Shown here piece by piece: positions 17,033-25,015 of a stretch of DNA of 46,415 bases (within the stretch, counting starts at the first letter, position 1; every line of letters starts with the position of its first letter). Location: assembly GCF_017329615.1 (NCBI RefSeq), contig NZ_JAFMTW010000026.1, forward strand, positions 1 to 46,415, written 5' to 3'. Both the position numbers and the translations under genes were made by a program. This DNA comes from Alicyclobacillus suci (GTDB lineage: Bacteria > Bacillota > Bacilli > Alicyclobacillales > Alicyclobacillaceae). The notes below the pieces were generated by a model. The model ran no database searches and was not told the origin of the DNA. It saw only the letters and a program-made list of their open reading frames with translations.

Positions 17033-18127
17033 ATGGCACATGGAGGACGAGTGTACGAGTATGCGGCGGCAAGTGGTATGGATGTGGCCAATATCGTAGA
17101 TTTCAGCGCCAATATCAACCCGCTTGGGCCACCTGCGGGCGTGTTAAAGGCCATCGAAACTGCAATGCCCCGCATTGTTCATTATCCAGATGCCCGCCAT
17201 CAGGCAGTGAAAGAAATCCTGGCACAGGCCTGCCAGGTGGACGTTTCCGCACTTTTCTGCGGCAATGGTGCCACAGAGGTGATAGAACTCGTCTTTCGGG
17301 CGGTGCGCCCGCGGCGGACGTTTGTGTTAGATCCTGCGTTTTCCGAGTATGCCGACATCGCCCAACGCATGGGATCACAAATAGAGCGGGTGTCGCTTAA
17401 ACGCACACAAATCACATGGGATTTGCCGCTGGACGAACTGGATGCACGGTTAGAGGTCGGTGACCTAGTCGTCATCAACACCCCACATAACCCGACCAGT
17501 ACTGTCTGGCCGTGGGATACCTTTCGGACATGCGCTTTGAACTGGTGCGAGCGGGGGGTGACGGTCGTGATTGACGAATCGTTCATCGACTTTCTCCTGC
17601 AGAGTTCGAGCCTTTCAGCCATCGCTGATGCGTGTATGTACCCTCGGTTATTCGTCATCCGATCCGCCACGAAAATCTACGCCATCCCCGGGCTTCGCTT
17701 TGGCTTTGGCATTGGGCACCGGGACTTTGTGCGGGGGATTGAAGCGAATCGCGACGGTTGGAGCGTCAACGCGCTCGCCCAGGCCGCGGCGTGCGCAGCT
17801 TACTGTGATGGGCAATTCCTCGAGGAGACGCACACGTGGCTTGCGTCTGAGCACGACTATTTGCAACAGACGTGGGGCGCGGATGAGCGCCTGGTTTGGC
17901 ACGTGCCAAAGGTCAACTTTTTTATTGCTTCGTTCGCGACGCCACATGTCCGGGAGCACGTTCAAGACGCGTTGCGCCAGCGCGGCATTCTTAGTAGATC
18001 TTGCGACGACTTTCACGGGCTCGACAGCACGTATGTACGTTTTGCCATTCGCAGCCATCAGGACAATCAATTGTTGTGGACGGCAGTTGTCGCTGCGCTT
18101 GACGCCATCCCCTGTGAATCGCTGTGA
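17033..18127 (+). CDS. cobD: Threonine-phosphate decarboxylase CobD (class I aminotransferase fold)
   Basis: 364 residues, a PLP enzyme of the HisC/CobD group. Seen: H-G-G near the N-terminus, F-S-A-N-I-N-P-L-G-P (about 23-33), G-N-G-A-T-E (PLP phosphate loop), N-T-P-H-N-P-T-S, and the Schiff-base Lys in S-A-T-K-I-Y-A-I-P-G-L-R-F-G (about residue 214). CobD makes (R)-1-amino-2-propanol phosphate from L-threonine phosphate, the linker used by CbiB. The neighbours, and the same direction as cbiB, favour CobD over histidinol-phosphate aminotransferase. The ATG follows GAGGAG by about seven bases. Confidence 0.85.
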   Translation: MAHGGRVYEYAAASGMDVANIVDFSANINPLGPPAGVLKAIETAMPRIVHYPDARHQAVKEILAQACQVDVSALFCGNGATEVIELVFRAVRPRRTFVLDPAFSEYADIAQRMGSQIERVSLKRTQITWDLPLDELDARLEVGDLVVINTPHNPTSTVWPWDTFRTCALNWCERGVTVVIDESFIDFLLQSSSLSAIADACMYPRLFVIRSATKIYAIPGLRFGFGIGHRDFVRGIEANRDGWSVNALAQAAACAAYCDGQFLEETHTWLASEHDYLQQTWGADERLVWHVPKVNFFIASFATPHVREHVQDALRQRGILSRSCDDFHGLDSTYVRFAIRSHQDNQLLWTAVVAALDAIPCESL

Positions 18128-18289
18128 ATTTTTGTATTTCTGGTGGCGCATAGAAGGAACAAAGTGGATTGGGGGAGAACTTAGAGCGTGGCACGCTTAT
18201 ATTTCACGCCGTAAAACCTCTAGCTTCAGATGTGGGGAACATCAGGTGCTCGCCGTTAGGCGATAGTCTTTTGCCCCAAACATCGCCGT

Positions 18290-18440
18290 AAAGTACTTGT
18301 CGATTCTGTTGAAAGAAAGAACGGGATACACAAAGTAGTAAAACAACTCAAGGGGTATACATCAAGGATATTGCGAGATGAATTCAAGAGTCTAAAGAGC
18401 CGCTTGCCGTCCTTGTGGACGAATTTGTACTGTAACGGTT
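18290..18440 (+). pseudogene. tnpA: TnpA (IS200-type Y1 transposase) fragment
   Basis: One frame reads KNGIHKVVKQLKGYTSRILR, then DEFKSLKSRLPSLWTNLYC. It is the central and late part of IS200-type Y1 transposases. The N-terminal His-hydrophobe-His region is missing, and so is the C-terminal helix with the catalytic Tyr. Confidence 0.7.
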
Positions 18441-18480
18441 GGAACTGTTCAACTGAATACTGCCTCCTTGTACAGATGCA

Positions 18481-18900
18481 GTAGGTATTGATCTAGGCGT
18501 CAACCATCTAGCAATCACCTCGAATAGAGAGTTTTACGAACATCCGAAGTTTCTGCGCGAGTCGGAACGAAAACTGCGGGTGAAACAACGTGCGGTGTCA
18601 CGGAAGAAGAAAGGGTTGCAATCGTCTTCGTAAAGCGATTCGTGAGCTGGCAAAGGTGCATGAACACATCTCGAATCAACGCAAAGACTACGCACATAAG
18701 GTATCACGAAAATTCGTCAATCAATACGGGTTTATCGCTTATGAGAACCTAAACGTGCTGGACATGGTTAAAAATCACCACATTGCCAAAAGCATCGTTG
18801 ATGCGTTTTGGAACGTGTACATCGTTGTGAACATGGTGGGTACGTTCAAGACAGGGACGTGAATGCCGCACAAAACATTTTGAAACGTGCTTTAGCCTAG
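18481..18900 (+). pseudogene. tnpB: TnpB fragment (RNA-guided nuclease remnant)
   Basis: The piece starts at V-G-I-D-L-G-V-N (first RuvC Asp). A frameshift follows near 18615-18630 (KKKG, then RKAIRELAKVHEHIS). It continues through the RuvC Glu block F-I-A-Y-E-N-L-N and H-H-I-A-K-S-I. It then loses most of the zinc-finger region in a second frame change and ends with Y-V-Q-D-R-D-V-N-A-A-Q-N-I-L-K (last RuvC Asp). About 150 N-terminal residues are missing. Confidence 0.75.
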
Positions 18901-19001
18901 CGTTTCTACTTGGCTTGGACTGAGCCTTCAGAACGTGACGTAGGCGGTTGCGTCATGCGTGTTCTGAGAAGCCCCTGCCTTTAGGCATGGGGAGTGGTCA
19001 C
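18901..19001 (+). ncRNA. Omega-RNA-like right end of the IS605 element
   Basis: Directly after the tnpB stop, TCAGAAC pairs with GTTCTGA around an inner TGACG/CGTCA stem. The right-end hairpin CCCCTGCC/GGCATGGGG and the terminal TCAC follow. This is the position and architecture of TnpB guide (omega) RNAs, whose guide would be the flanking DNA after 19001. Expression is not shown. Confidence 0.5.
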
Positions 19002-19030
19002 GAATTTACATATCATTGGAGTCGGTGAGA

Positions 19031-21595
19031 ATGGCCTCAGACGGACCACTGCGTTTTATGTTGGAGGATGTGTCTAACGCTGTTGTCAGTTACGTGTCAG
19101 ATCTCGTGTTCGTGTTGGATATAAACGGGCATATTCAGGACGTATCGCCGTCTGTGTCTCACAGCACGCAAATCTCAAAGCACGTGCTTGTGAACCAGCC
19201 ACTATCGCAATATTTGCATCCACACGATGGCTTGCAATTGGAAGCGTGGCTTCGCGATTTGCGAAACGGTCAGACGCCTCGTGTATGTGAAGCGCAGTGG
19301 CGCTGGCTGCGGGAGGCATGTGAGGCGTTGGTGCTGCAAGTTACGGTCATCCCGCACGCGGTAAATACGGGACAATTGCAGTGTGTCGTCGTCTGCGCCC
19401 AGGATGTCACAGACCGGCGCCGCATTGAAGCACAATTACACCGAAGCCAGCAGGTTTACAACTCCCTGTTTGCATGTAATGCGGACGCGGTGTTTGCACT
19501 TGATTTAAATGGGCGCTTCATCGAGGTGAATGAGGCTTGTGTCCGCGTCTCTGGGTACACGCAAGACATGCTTCTTGGTATGCCGTTTCATGGGCTGGTG
19601 GCCCCGCAGGAGTTGGACGCGGTCATTCGGCGGTTTATGCTCGCATGTCAAGGCGAGGCAGGGGAGCAAGACGTGACCATCATCCATCGCGGTGGGAACC
19701 GCCTCGCGCTCAACATTACGACGGTGCCGATTGTGGTCGACGATGAGATTGTCGGAATCTATGGGATTGCCAAGGACATTACGGCTCTCCGCTACAAAGA
19801 AAAATTACTGTTGGCGCAAATGTCCGTATCGAAGGAGATTGCGGCAGGCGACGACATCGAACACACGCTTGAGCGTATTGCGAATCGGGTAGGAGAACTC
19901 TTAGAGGATGCGATTCCCTGCATGATGCTCGTCAGTGAAGAGGGCGATACGCTTTTGCCGGCAGCGTCATCGGATAAACTCTCGATGACTTATTTGAGTG
20001 CCATGAGTGGAATTCCGATAGGCCCAAATTCAAGTAGCTGCGGCAGTGCAGCGTATCATAATGATCTCGTTATCACGACGGATATTGCGCGTGACTCGAT
20101 TTGGGACAACTACCGGGCGTTGGCCGAGTCGGAGGGGCTACAGTCGTGTTTCGCCATCCCCATTTTGTTGGATGACCAGCAAGTGGTTGGGACATTTGAA
20201 CTGTATTACCGAACGCGGCGGGAGCCGACCGCGGCAGACATTGAGGCTTTAAGGACCTTTTCGCATTTAGCGGGTCTTGCGATTTCGAGGCATCAGAATG
20301 CGTCAAAATTGCACGCCTTGGCGAATACAGATCCGTTAACGGGGCTGCCAAACCGCCGCTATTTTATGAATCACTTGCGGCAGGCTGCACAGGCGGGAGA
20401 GCCGGTGGGATTGATTTTTCTCGATCTCGATCGCTTCAAGTGGATCAACGACACACTAGGCCACGTGTTCGGCGACAAGGTGCTCACGGAATACGCCAGG
20501 CGGGTGTCAGACTGTCTTGACCGGCGCGTTTTGTTTTCGCGGTTGGGTGGTGACGAGTTCGCGATTATCGTTCCGGATGTTCGCACGGAGAAAGACGTAA
20601 TGCGGGTCGCTCAGCAAATTCTCCGCCTGTCCGACAAACTGATTCACATCGATGGACACAGCCTGCGCGTCACAGCCAGTATTGGCACGTATTTGTCGAC
20701 CGAAGCAGAGCGTGACGTCGAGGCGCTGTTGAGCAATGTGGATACTGCCCTGTACACGGCGAAAAATAGTGGGCGAAACAATATTAAGCCTTTCGACCCG
20801 CACATGCGGTTTGTTACATACGACCATTTGGTTATGGAAAGCGATATTCAAAATGCGATTGATGAACATCAGTTTTATATGGTCTATCAGCCGAAGTTTG
20901 ACGCGCTGACCCGCTCGGTGACAGGTCTGGAAGCGCTCATTCGCTGGCGACATCCACGCAGTGCGATGATTTCTCCAGGTGACTTTATCCCTGTAGCGGA
21001 ACAAGCGGGCCTGATTAGTGCCGTCGACGATTGGGTCTTGCGCGAGGTGTGCCGCCAGATTCGCGTTTGGGAACAAGCGGGTCTACATGTGCCAGTGAGT
21101 GTCAATATCTCACAGATTCACTTTCAGCAACTTGACTTCACGGATTGGTTGAGGAGAACGATTGAGTCGTACGATGTGAATCCAAAGTTAATTGACATTG
21201 AAATCACGGAAACCGCTCTTATGCAACATTATGATGAAGACCACATCCTCGCTAAGCTTCAGGAACTGCGTGAGATTGGCGTTTCGTTGTCCATCGACGA
21301 TTTTGGCGTGGGCCATAGCTCGCTTAACTTATTGCGAACGTTTCCGGTCGATTTTCTGAAGATTGATCAGAGTTTTGTGCGAGACCACGAAAAGCCCGAC
21401 ATTGTTACGGCGATTATTCAGTTGGGCCATAGTCTTGGCATGCAGGTGGTGGCAGAAGGTGTGGAAACGCCCTATGAGTTAGAATTCTTGACCACACAGG
21501 GGTGTGACGAGATCCAAGGTTTCTTGCTGGCGAAACCGATGTCTCCAGACGACATTGTCACGAAATTGTCGAACGACGAGTTGCACATCTACTGA
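19031..21595 (+). CDS. PAS-PAS-GAF-GGDEF-EAL c-di-GMP signalling protein
   Basis: 854 residues, soluble. Approximate order: PAS (10-125), PAS (135-255), GAF (265-425), GGDEF (435-595) and EAL (605-850). The cyclase motif is intact (R-L-G-G-D-E-F, near 505), but the usual RxxD inhibitory site upstream is absent. The phosphodiesterase also looks intact: L-E-A-L (near 633), then D-D-F-G-V-G-H and E-G-V-E-T. It could make or break c-di-GMP depending on signals sensed by PAS and GAF. The ATG at 19031 is preferred because GGAG lies upstream. It starts just after the IS605 right end, so its native promoter may have been displaced. Confidence 0.88.
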   Translation: MASDGPLRFMLEDVSNAVVSYVSDLVFVLDINGHIQDVSPSVSHSTQISKHVLVNQPLSQYLHPHDGLQLEAWLRDLRNGQTPRVCEAQWRWLREACEALVLQVTVIPHAVNTGQLQCVVVCAQDVTDRRRIEAQLHRSQQVYNSLFACNADAVFALDLNGRFIEVNEACVRVSGYTQDMLLGMPFHGLVAPQELDAVIRRFMLACQGEAGEQDVTIIHRGGNRLALNITTVPIVVDDEIVGIYGIAKDITALRYKEKLLLAQMSVSKEIAAGDDIEHTLERIANRVGELLEDAIPCMMLVSEEGDTLLPAASSDKLSMTYLSAMSGIPIGPNSSSCGSAAYHNDLVITTDIARDSIWDNYRALAESEGLQSCFAIPILLDDQQVVGTFELYYRTRREPTAADIEALRTFSHLAGLAISRHQNASKLHALANTDPLTGLPNRRYFMNHLRQAAQAGEPVGLIFLDLDRFKWINDTLGHVFGDKVLTEYARRVSDCLDRRVLFSRLGGDEFAIIVPDVRTEKDVMRVAQQILRLSDKLIHIDGHSLRVTASIGTYLSTEAERDVEALLSNVDTALYTAKNSGRNNIKPFDPHMRFVTYDHLVMESDIQNAIDEHQFYMVYQPKFDALTRSVTGLEALIRWRHPRSAMISPGDFIPVAEQAGLISAVDDWVLREVCRQIRVWEQAGLHVPVSVNISQIHFQQLDFTDWLRRTIESYDVNPKLIDIEITETALMQHYDEDHILAKLQELREIGVSLSIDDFGVGHSSLNLLRTFPVDFLKIDQSFVRDHEKPDIVTAIIQLGHSLGMQVVAEGVETPYELEFLTTQGCDEIQGFLLAKPMSPDDIVTKLSNDELHIY

Positions 21596-21641
21596 ATTTC
21601 GGGGAATGCTATGAGACGGGCTATCATTGGGAGGAGTTTTT

Positions 21642-21965
21642 ATGTTTGGACGAAACCGTCGGGAATTCGAATTGAGTGAGCCAGACATCGCCGATGCATG
21701 TTGTGATTTTATCGCCAATCGACTGGGCTGCATGCCTCAAGATGTGTTGGTTCAATTGACATTTAGCGACGAGGACGGTTTTGGAGCAGAGATTACTGTG
21801 CGCGGTATCCGGGAGAAACCTATGCAGCAGCTCGACCTAATCGACGCGATTCAAGAATATGTTGCGGACCGTGAGCGGTTTCGCGGTGGTGACAGCGGTG
21901 TGACTCACGTGGAACTTCAGTTTGCGGAGCATCGAGGCGTGTATGCGATTGTTCAGTTCTTATGA
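21642..21965 (+). CDS. DUF2653 (YxcD-like) protein
   Basis: A 107-residue soluble acidic protein matching the small DUF2653 family of Bacillus and relatives. These are about 100 residues with an F-x-E-x-D-I-x-D-A opening and a C-terminal beta strand ending V-Y-A-I-V-Q-F-L. No function is established. GGGAGGAG lies six bases before the ATG. It is followed 50 bp later by the CNNM transporter gene in the same direction, so the two are probably co-transcribed. Confidence 0.7.
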   Translation: MFGRNRREFELSEPDIADACCDFIANRLGCMPQDVLVQLTFSDEDGFGAEITVRGIREKPMQQLDLIDAIQEYVADRERFRGGDSGVTHVELQFAEHRGVYAIVQFL

Positions 21966-22015
21966 CAGATGACGATTTTTGACGGAGGTGGAGTCCCAAC
22001 GCGGGGCAACAATAT

Positions 22016-23326
22016 TTGAACAGTTCGTCGGCAATTGTGAATATCATTTTGATTTTGGTCTTGATTTTTCTCAATGGTTTTTTTGTGGCGGCAGAATTCG
22101 GCCTTGTGAAGGTTCGTTCAAGCCGAGTGGATGAACTCGTCATTCAGGGCCATAAGCGAGCTAGAATGGCAAAATCCGTGGTCAATCATCTTCACACTTA
22201 CCTGTCGGTGTGCCAATTGGGTATTACCCTGACATCGCTTGGCCTCGGCTGGGTGGGCGAACCGACTGTCGCTCACTTGTTGGAGCATCCGCTGACCCGC
22301 GTAGGCTTAGGGGGCGCCGTCGATACGATTGCGTATATCATCAGTTTTGTGGTGATTACGTACGTGCATATTGTCTTAGGCGAAATGACGCCCAAATCCT
22401 TAGCGATTCATCGCGCGGAAGCCGTGGTTCTAAACTCCGCACCGGTGTTGACCATCCTCGGCAGACTAATGCATCCATTCATCTGGATGCTCAATGGTTC
22501 TGCGAATGCTTTTCTTAAATTCCTCGGCATGAACGTATCCGGGGAAGAGGGGGAGGCGTATACAGAACACGAGTTGCGCATTCTCATGAACGAAAGCCAT
22601 AAGAGTGGCCTTATCGACAGTACTGAGATGTCGTTGTTGGACAACATCTTCGAGTACTCCGACAGGGTTGCACGCGAAATCATGATTCCGCGCATCGACA
22701 TCATCGCCATCTTCTGCGGCGACACCCGCGAGGACATTTTGCAACTCATCGAGCATCATGAACATACGCGATATCCTGTGGCGCAGGGGGACAAAGATCA
22801 TATCATCGGGTACATCCATATCCGCGACCTGTATATGCGGGTGCGAGATGCCAATGGCAGCGTGAACGATTATCTGCGGCCCATCCTCAAGGTCCCTGAA
22901 ACCACAGAAATTCACGATGTGTTGCGGCGGATGCAAAAGCATAAGACACAAATTGCTATTGTCGTGGACGAGTACGGCGGTACGGCTGGGCTCGTCACCT
23001 TGGAGGACATTATTGAGGAACTAGTGGGCGAAATCCAGGATGAGTTCGATAACGAGCAGGTCCCTGTGGTGCAATCAGACCATGGCTACTCGGTGGATGG
23101 CCATTTGCTGATCGATGACGTCGCAGCTTTGCTCGGCATCGAGTTTCATTTCGTTGATGTCGACACCATCGGTGGTTTTATCCGATCCCGCCTGCCCAAA
23201 ATTCCCGAACAAGGCGACGCGGTCGATTACGACCGATTCACCTTCACGGTCGAGCGAGCCGAGCACGGTCGAATCTCTCGAGTGCGTATTACAAAGTTGG
23301 GCGCTCAACATTCTTGCGACGTCTAG
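22016..23326 (+). CDS. CNNM/HlyC-CorC family CBS-domain membrane protein
   Basis: 436 residues: a DUF21 membrane domain with three to four helices (about 1-190), a CBS pair (about 205-330) and a C-terminal CorC_HlyC domain (about 345-430). Bacterial members (the YugS/YrkA/TlyC type) are linked to magnesium/cobalt or sodium-coupled Mg2+ efflux and are often misnamed haemolysins. The TTG at 22016 is used because no other start precedes the first helix. The strong GGAGGTGGAG at 21984 is about 25 bases upstream, which is unusually far. Confidence 0.82.
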   Translation: MNSSSAIVNIILILVLIFLNGFFVAAEFGLVKVRSSRVDELVIQGHKRARMAKSVVNHLHTYLSVCQLGITLTSLGLGWVGEPTVAHLLEHPLTRVGLGGAVDTIAYIISFVVITYVHIVLGEMTPKSLAIHRAEAVVLNSAPVLTILGRLMHPFIWMLNGSANAFLKFLGMNVSGEEGEAYTEHELRILMNESHKSGLIDSTEMSLLDNIFEYSDRVAREIMIPRIDIIAIFCGDTREDILQLIEHHEHTRYPVAQGDKDHIIGYIHIRDLYMRVRDANGSVNDYLRPILKVPETTEIHDVLRRMQKHKTQIAIVVDEYGGTAGLVTLEDIIEELVGEIQDEFDNEQVPVVQSDHGYSVDGHLLIDDVAALLGIEFHFVDVDTIGGFIRSRLPKIPEQGDAVDYDRFTFTVERAEHGRISRVRITKLGAQHSCDV

Positions 23327-23458
23327 CAGATAGGGGCATTTGGTGCACGAATCTACTATGTTGGACTGCTGGCTTTGCATCGCAGGCGTAGTAAGTGAGG
23401 GGGGAGTTGATAGCTTCTCGTGTCAGTGGCAAATTTGTCACGCGAAAGTTTTCACGAA

Positions 23459-23501
23459 GGGGCTGTCCAGAAGTCAACGCAGATGGTTTAAGGACAGCCC
23501 C
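23459..23501. terminator. Hairpin between converging genes
   Basis: A perfect 10-bp stem (GGGGCTGTCC/GGACAGCCCC) with a 23-nt loop, between the CNNM gene and the minus-strand secreted-protein gene. There is no T-run. Confidence 0.5.
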
Positions 23502-23522
23502 TACCGTCTTCATGGAGACACT

Positions 23523-23552
23523 TTAATCCATCACGAGTTAATCCATCACGAG
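23523..23552. repeat. 15-bp tandem duplication over a stop codon
   Basis: TTAATCCATCACGAG occurs twice head to tail (23523-23537 and 23538-23552). On the minus strand it duplicates the last four codons and the stop of the small secreted protein, leaving a spare copy downstream of the stop. Confidence 0.9.
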
Positions 23553-23753
23553 CGGTGGATCTACGGTTACGCTTCCACCTGGATATGTAATCGTGATATA
23601 AAGATGGCTACCTTCGACGGACGAGGTAATGGTTACACCTGGTACACATAGGGCGTGGTTATCTCCTGTGCTCGCACTTGCTAATGCTGGTACGGCAACC
23701 ACCGAACTGGCGCTCAATGCACCAATGACTGCTGCTTTTTTGAACAGATTCAT
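23538..23753 (-). CDS. Small secreted protein, 71 residues
   Basis: A clear Sec signal peptide (K-K, a hydrophobic core, cleavage after A-L-A-S-A or A-S-A near residue 28) is followed by a 43-residue mature part. That part contains one Cys and a beta-rich T-I-T-Y-P-G-G-S-V-T-V stretch. No family is recognised. The ATG at 23753 lies eight bases after AGGAGG. A GTG one codon earlier is also possible. Confidence 0.65.
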   Translation of the reverse strand: MNLFKKAAVIGALSASSVVAVPALASASTGDNHALCVPGVTITSSVEGSHLYITITYPGGSVTVDPPLVMD

Positions 23754-23765
23754 CACTTTGACCTC

Positions 23766-24797
23766 CTACTCAATGTCTTGAAATGTATCGACCAGCGATA
23801 GAAATGTATCCACGACATCGGGATGATAAGCGGTGCCCCGAAGGTCGCGGATTTCACTAATCGCTTGATCTTTTGATTTTGCTCGCTGATAGGGACGGTT
23901 GGATGTCATGGCATCGTAACTGTCGACGACGGCTACAATCGAAGCCCCTATGTCAATTTCATTACCACTCAAGCCATAGGGATAGCCACTTCCATCAAAA
24001 CGCTCATGATGTTGCTCTGCAATTACTCCAGCCCTAATAAGGTGCGGAAGGCCTGTTGAAGCAAGAATGTCCTTTCCGAAAAGCGTGTGCATACGTATTA
24101 TACTAAATTCTTCATCATTTAGTCTGCTCGGTTTCAGTAGAATTTCATCAGGAATATTTAATTTTCCGATATCGTGAAAAAATGCCCCGAAGCTCAAGGA
24201 TATCAGTTCTGTCGTGTCTAGAGACATCTGCCTACCAATCTCTAGCGAATGCGTTTTAATTCGTTCGCAATGGCTTGCGGTATACCCATCTTTTTCGGCG
24301 ATTTCAACCGCTAATGTATTGAATTTTCTGGTAATTTCACTGTATTGATGAAAGACGTAGTTTGAGCATACGTAAATAAAATTGGAATCTTCATCCGCAG
24401 TAAAGATGACATAGTCTTGTACAGGCTCTGCAGATAGGGACTCCCCGGGTTCTAAAATACCTCCCATATCTCCTAGTTTATAATGAAGCCTCCCGCTGAG
24501 AAGGTGTATAAATTCGAGCTCATCCCAACCCTCAAGTGGAGTAAGGGCCCATGATTTTCCTTTGCTCAAGCGGTGGTGTATGATTTCTGTTCCATTTTTA
24601 CTCGCAAGCAGTGTCAGGGTTGTGTTGCCAGACTCCACGCGTTCGATGCCGTTTTCTTGCGAGATGTGATGGAGCCAGCTCGTTGCATATTCCTTTTTGA
24701 GCTCCATGAGCAAATACACCTGCTTGTCTAATGATTGATCTAAATAAAAATGCCAAAATACAGCGCATTCTCCTTGAGTACGCATTGTGGTTATCAT
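23766..24797 (-). CDS. Cupin-HD-GYP domain protein (putative c-di-GMP phosphodiesterase)
   Basis: About 343 residues. The N-terminal half (to about 150) contains a cupin-like beta-barrel segment (W-D-E-L-E-F-I-H-L-L-S-G-R-L, then L-E-P-G-E-S-L), which could bind a small ligand. The C-terminal half is an HD-GYP domain with H-D-I-G-K, the following metal-binding His residues and H-H-E-R-F-D-G-S-G-Y-P. HD-GYP enzymes hydrolyse c-di-GMP to GMP. The start is uncertain. The open frame extends to 24935 but without a ribosome site, so I use the ATG at 24797. It is divergent from the sugar ABC operon, and the operator at 24949 lies between them. Confidence 0.75.
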   Translation of the reverse strand: MITTMRTQGECAVFWHFYLDQSLDKQVYLLMELKKEYATSWLHHISQENGIERVESGNTTLTLLASKNGTEIIHHRLSKGKSWALTPLEGWDELEFIHLLSGRLHYKLGDMGGILEPGESLSAEPVQDYVIFTADEDSNFIYVCSNYVFHQYSEITRKFNTLAVEIAEKDGYTASHCERIKTHSLEIGRQMSLDTTELISLSFGAFFHDIGKLNIPDEILLKPSRLNDEEFSIIRMHTLFGKDILASTGLPHLIRAGVIAEQHHERFDGSGYPYGLSGNEIDIGASIVAVVDSYDAMTSNRPYQRAKSKDQAISEIRDLRGTAYHPDVVDTFLSLVDTFQDIE

Positions 24798-24948
24798 ATC
24801 AGATCTTTCGTCAGTTTCGATAGATTTTCTGTCTTCCAGTGGGATAGCGTGTCGATTTAGGCATTTTGATTTCACATAAGTTGGACTGGAACTGTCAATG
24901 AAATATTTAAGAAGGATATTCACTGAATGTTGCACATCAAGCAGGAAT

Positions 24949-24966
24949 TTCGAAAGCGCTTGCGAA
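24949..24966. promoter_or_regulatory. LacI/CcpA-type operator palindrome
   Basis: TTCGAAAGCGCTTGCGAA is an 18-bp palindrome around CG with a single mismatched pair, typical of LacI-family and cre sites. It lies 50 bp upstream of the start of the ABC transporter operon. A near-identical 14-mer (13 of 14) precedes the second ABC operon at 36347. Confidence 0.65.
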
Positions 24967-25015
24967 TATCATTTCATAAGTTTGTTTACCATCCGAATAA
25001 AAGGTGAGGGATCAA

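Larger units (their letters stand above)
18208..19001 (+). mobile_element. Decayed IS200/IS605-family element
   Basis: The left end follows TTCAC (18203-18207), a target type used by this family. The body holds a TnpA fragment and a TnpB fragment, both in the same direction. The right end carries the typical hairpin (CCCCTGCC/GGCATGGGG, 18972-18993) and finishes at TCAC. There are no terminal inverted repeats and no target duplication, as expected for Y1-transposase elements. Both genes are broken and shortened, so the copy is immobile unless helped in trans. Confidence 0.75.
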
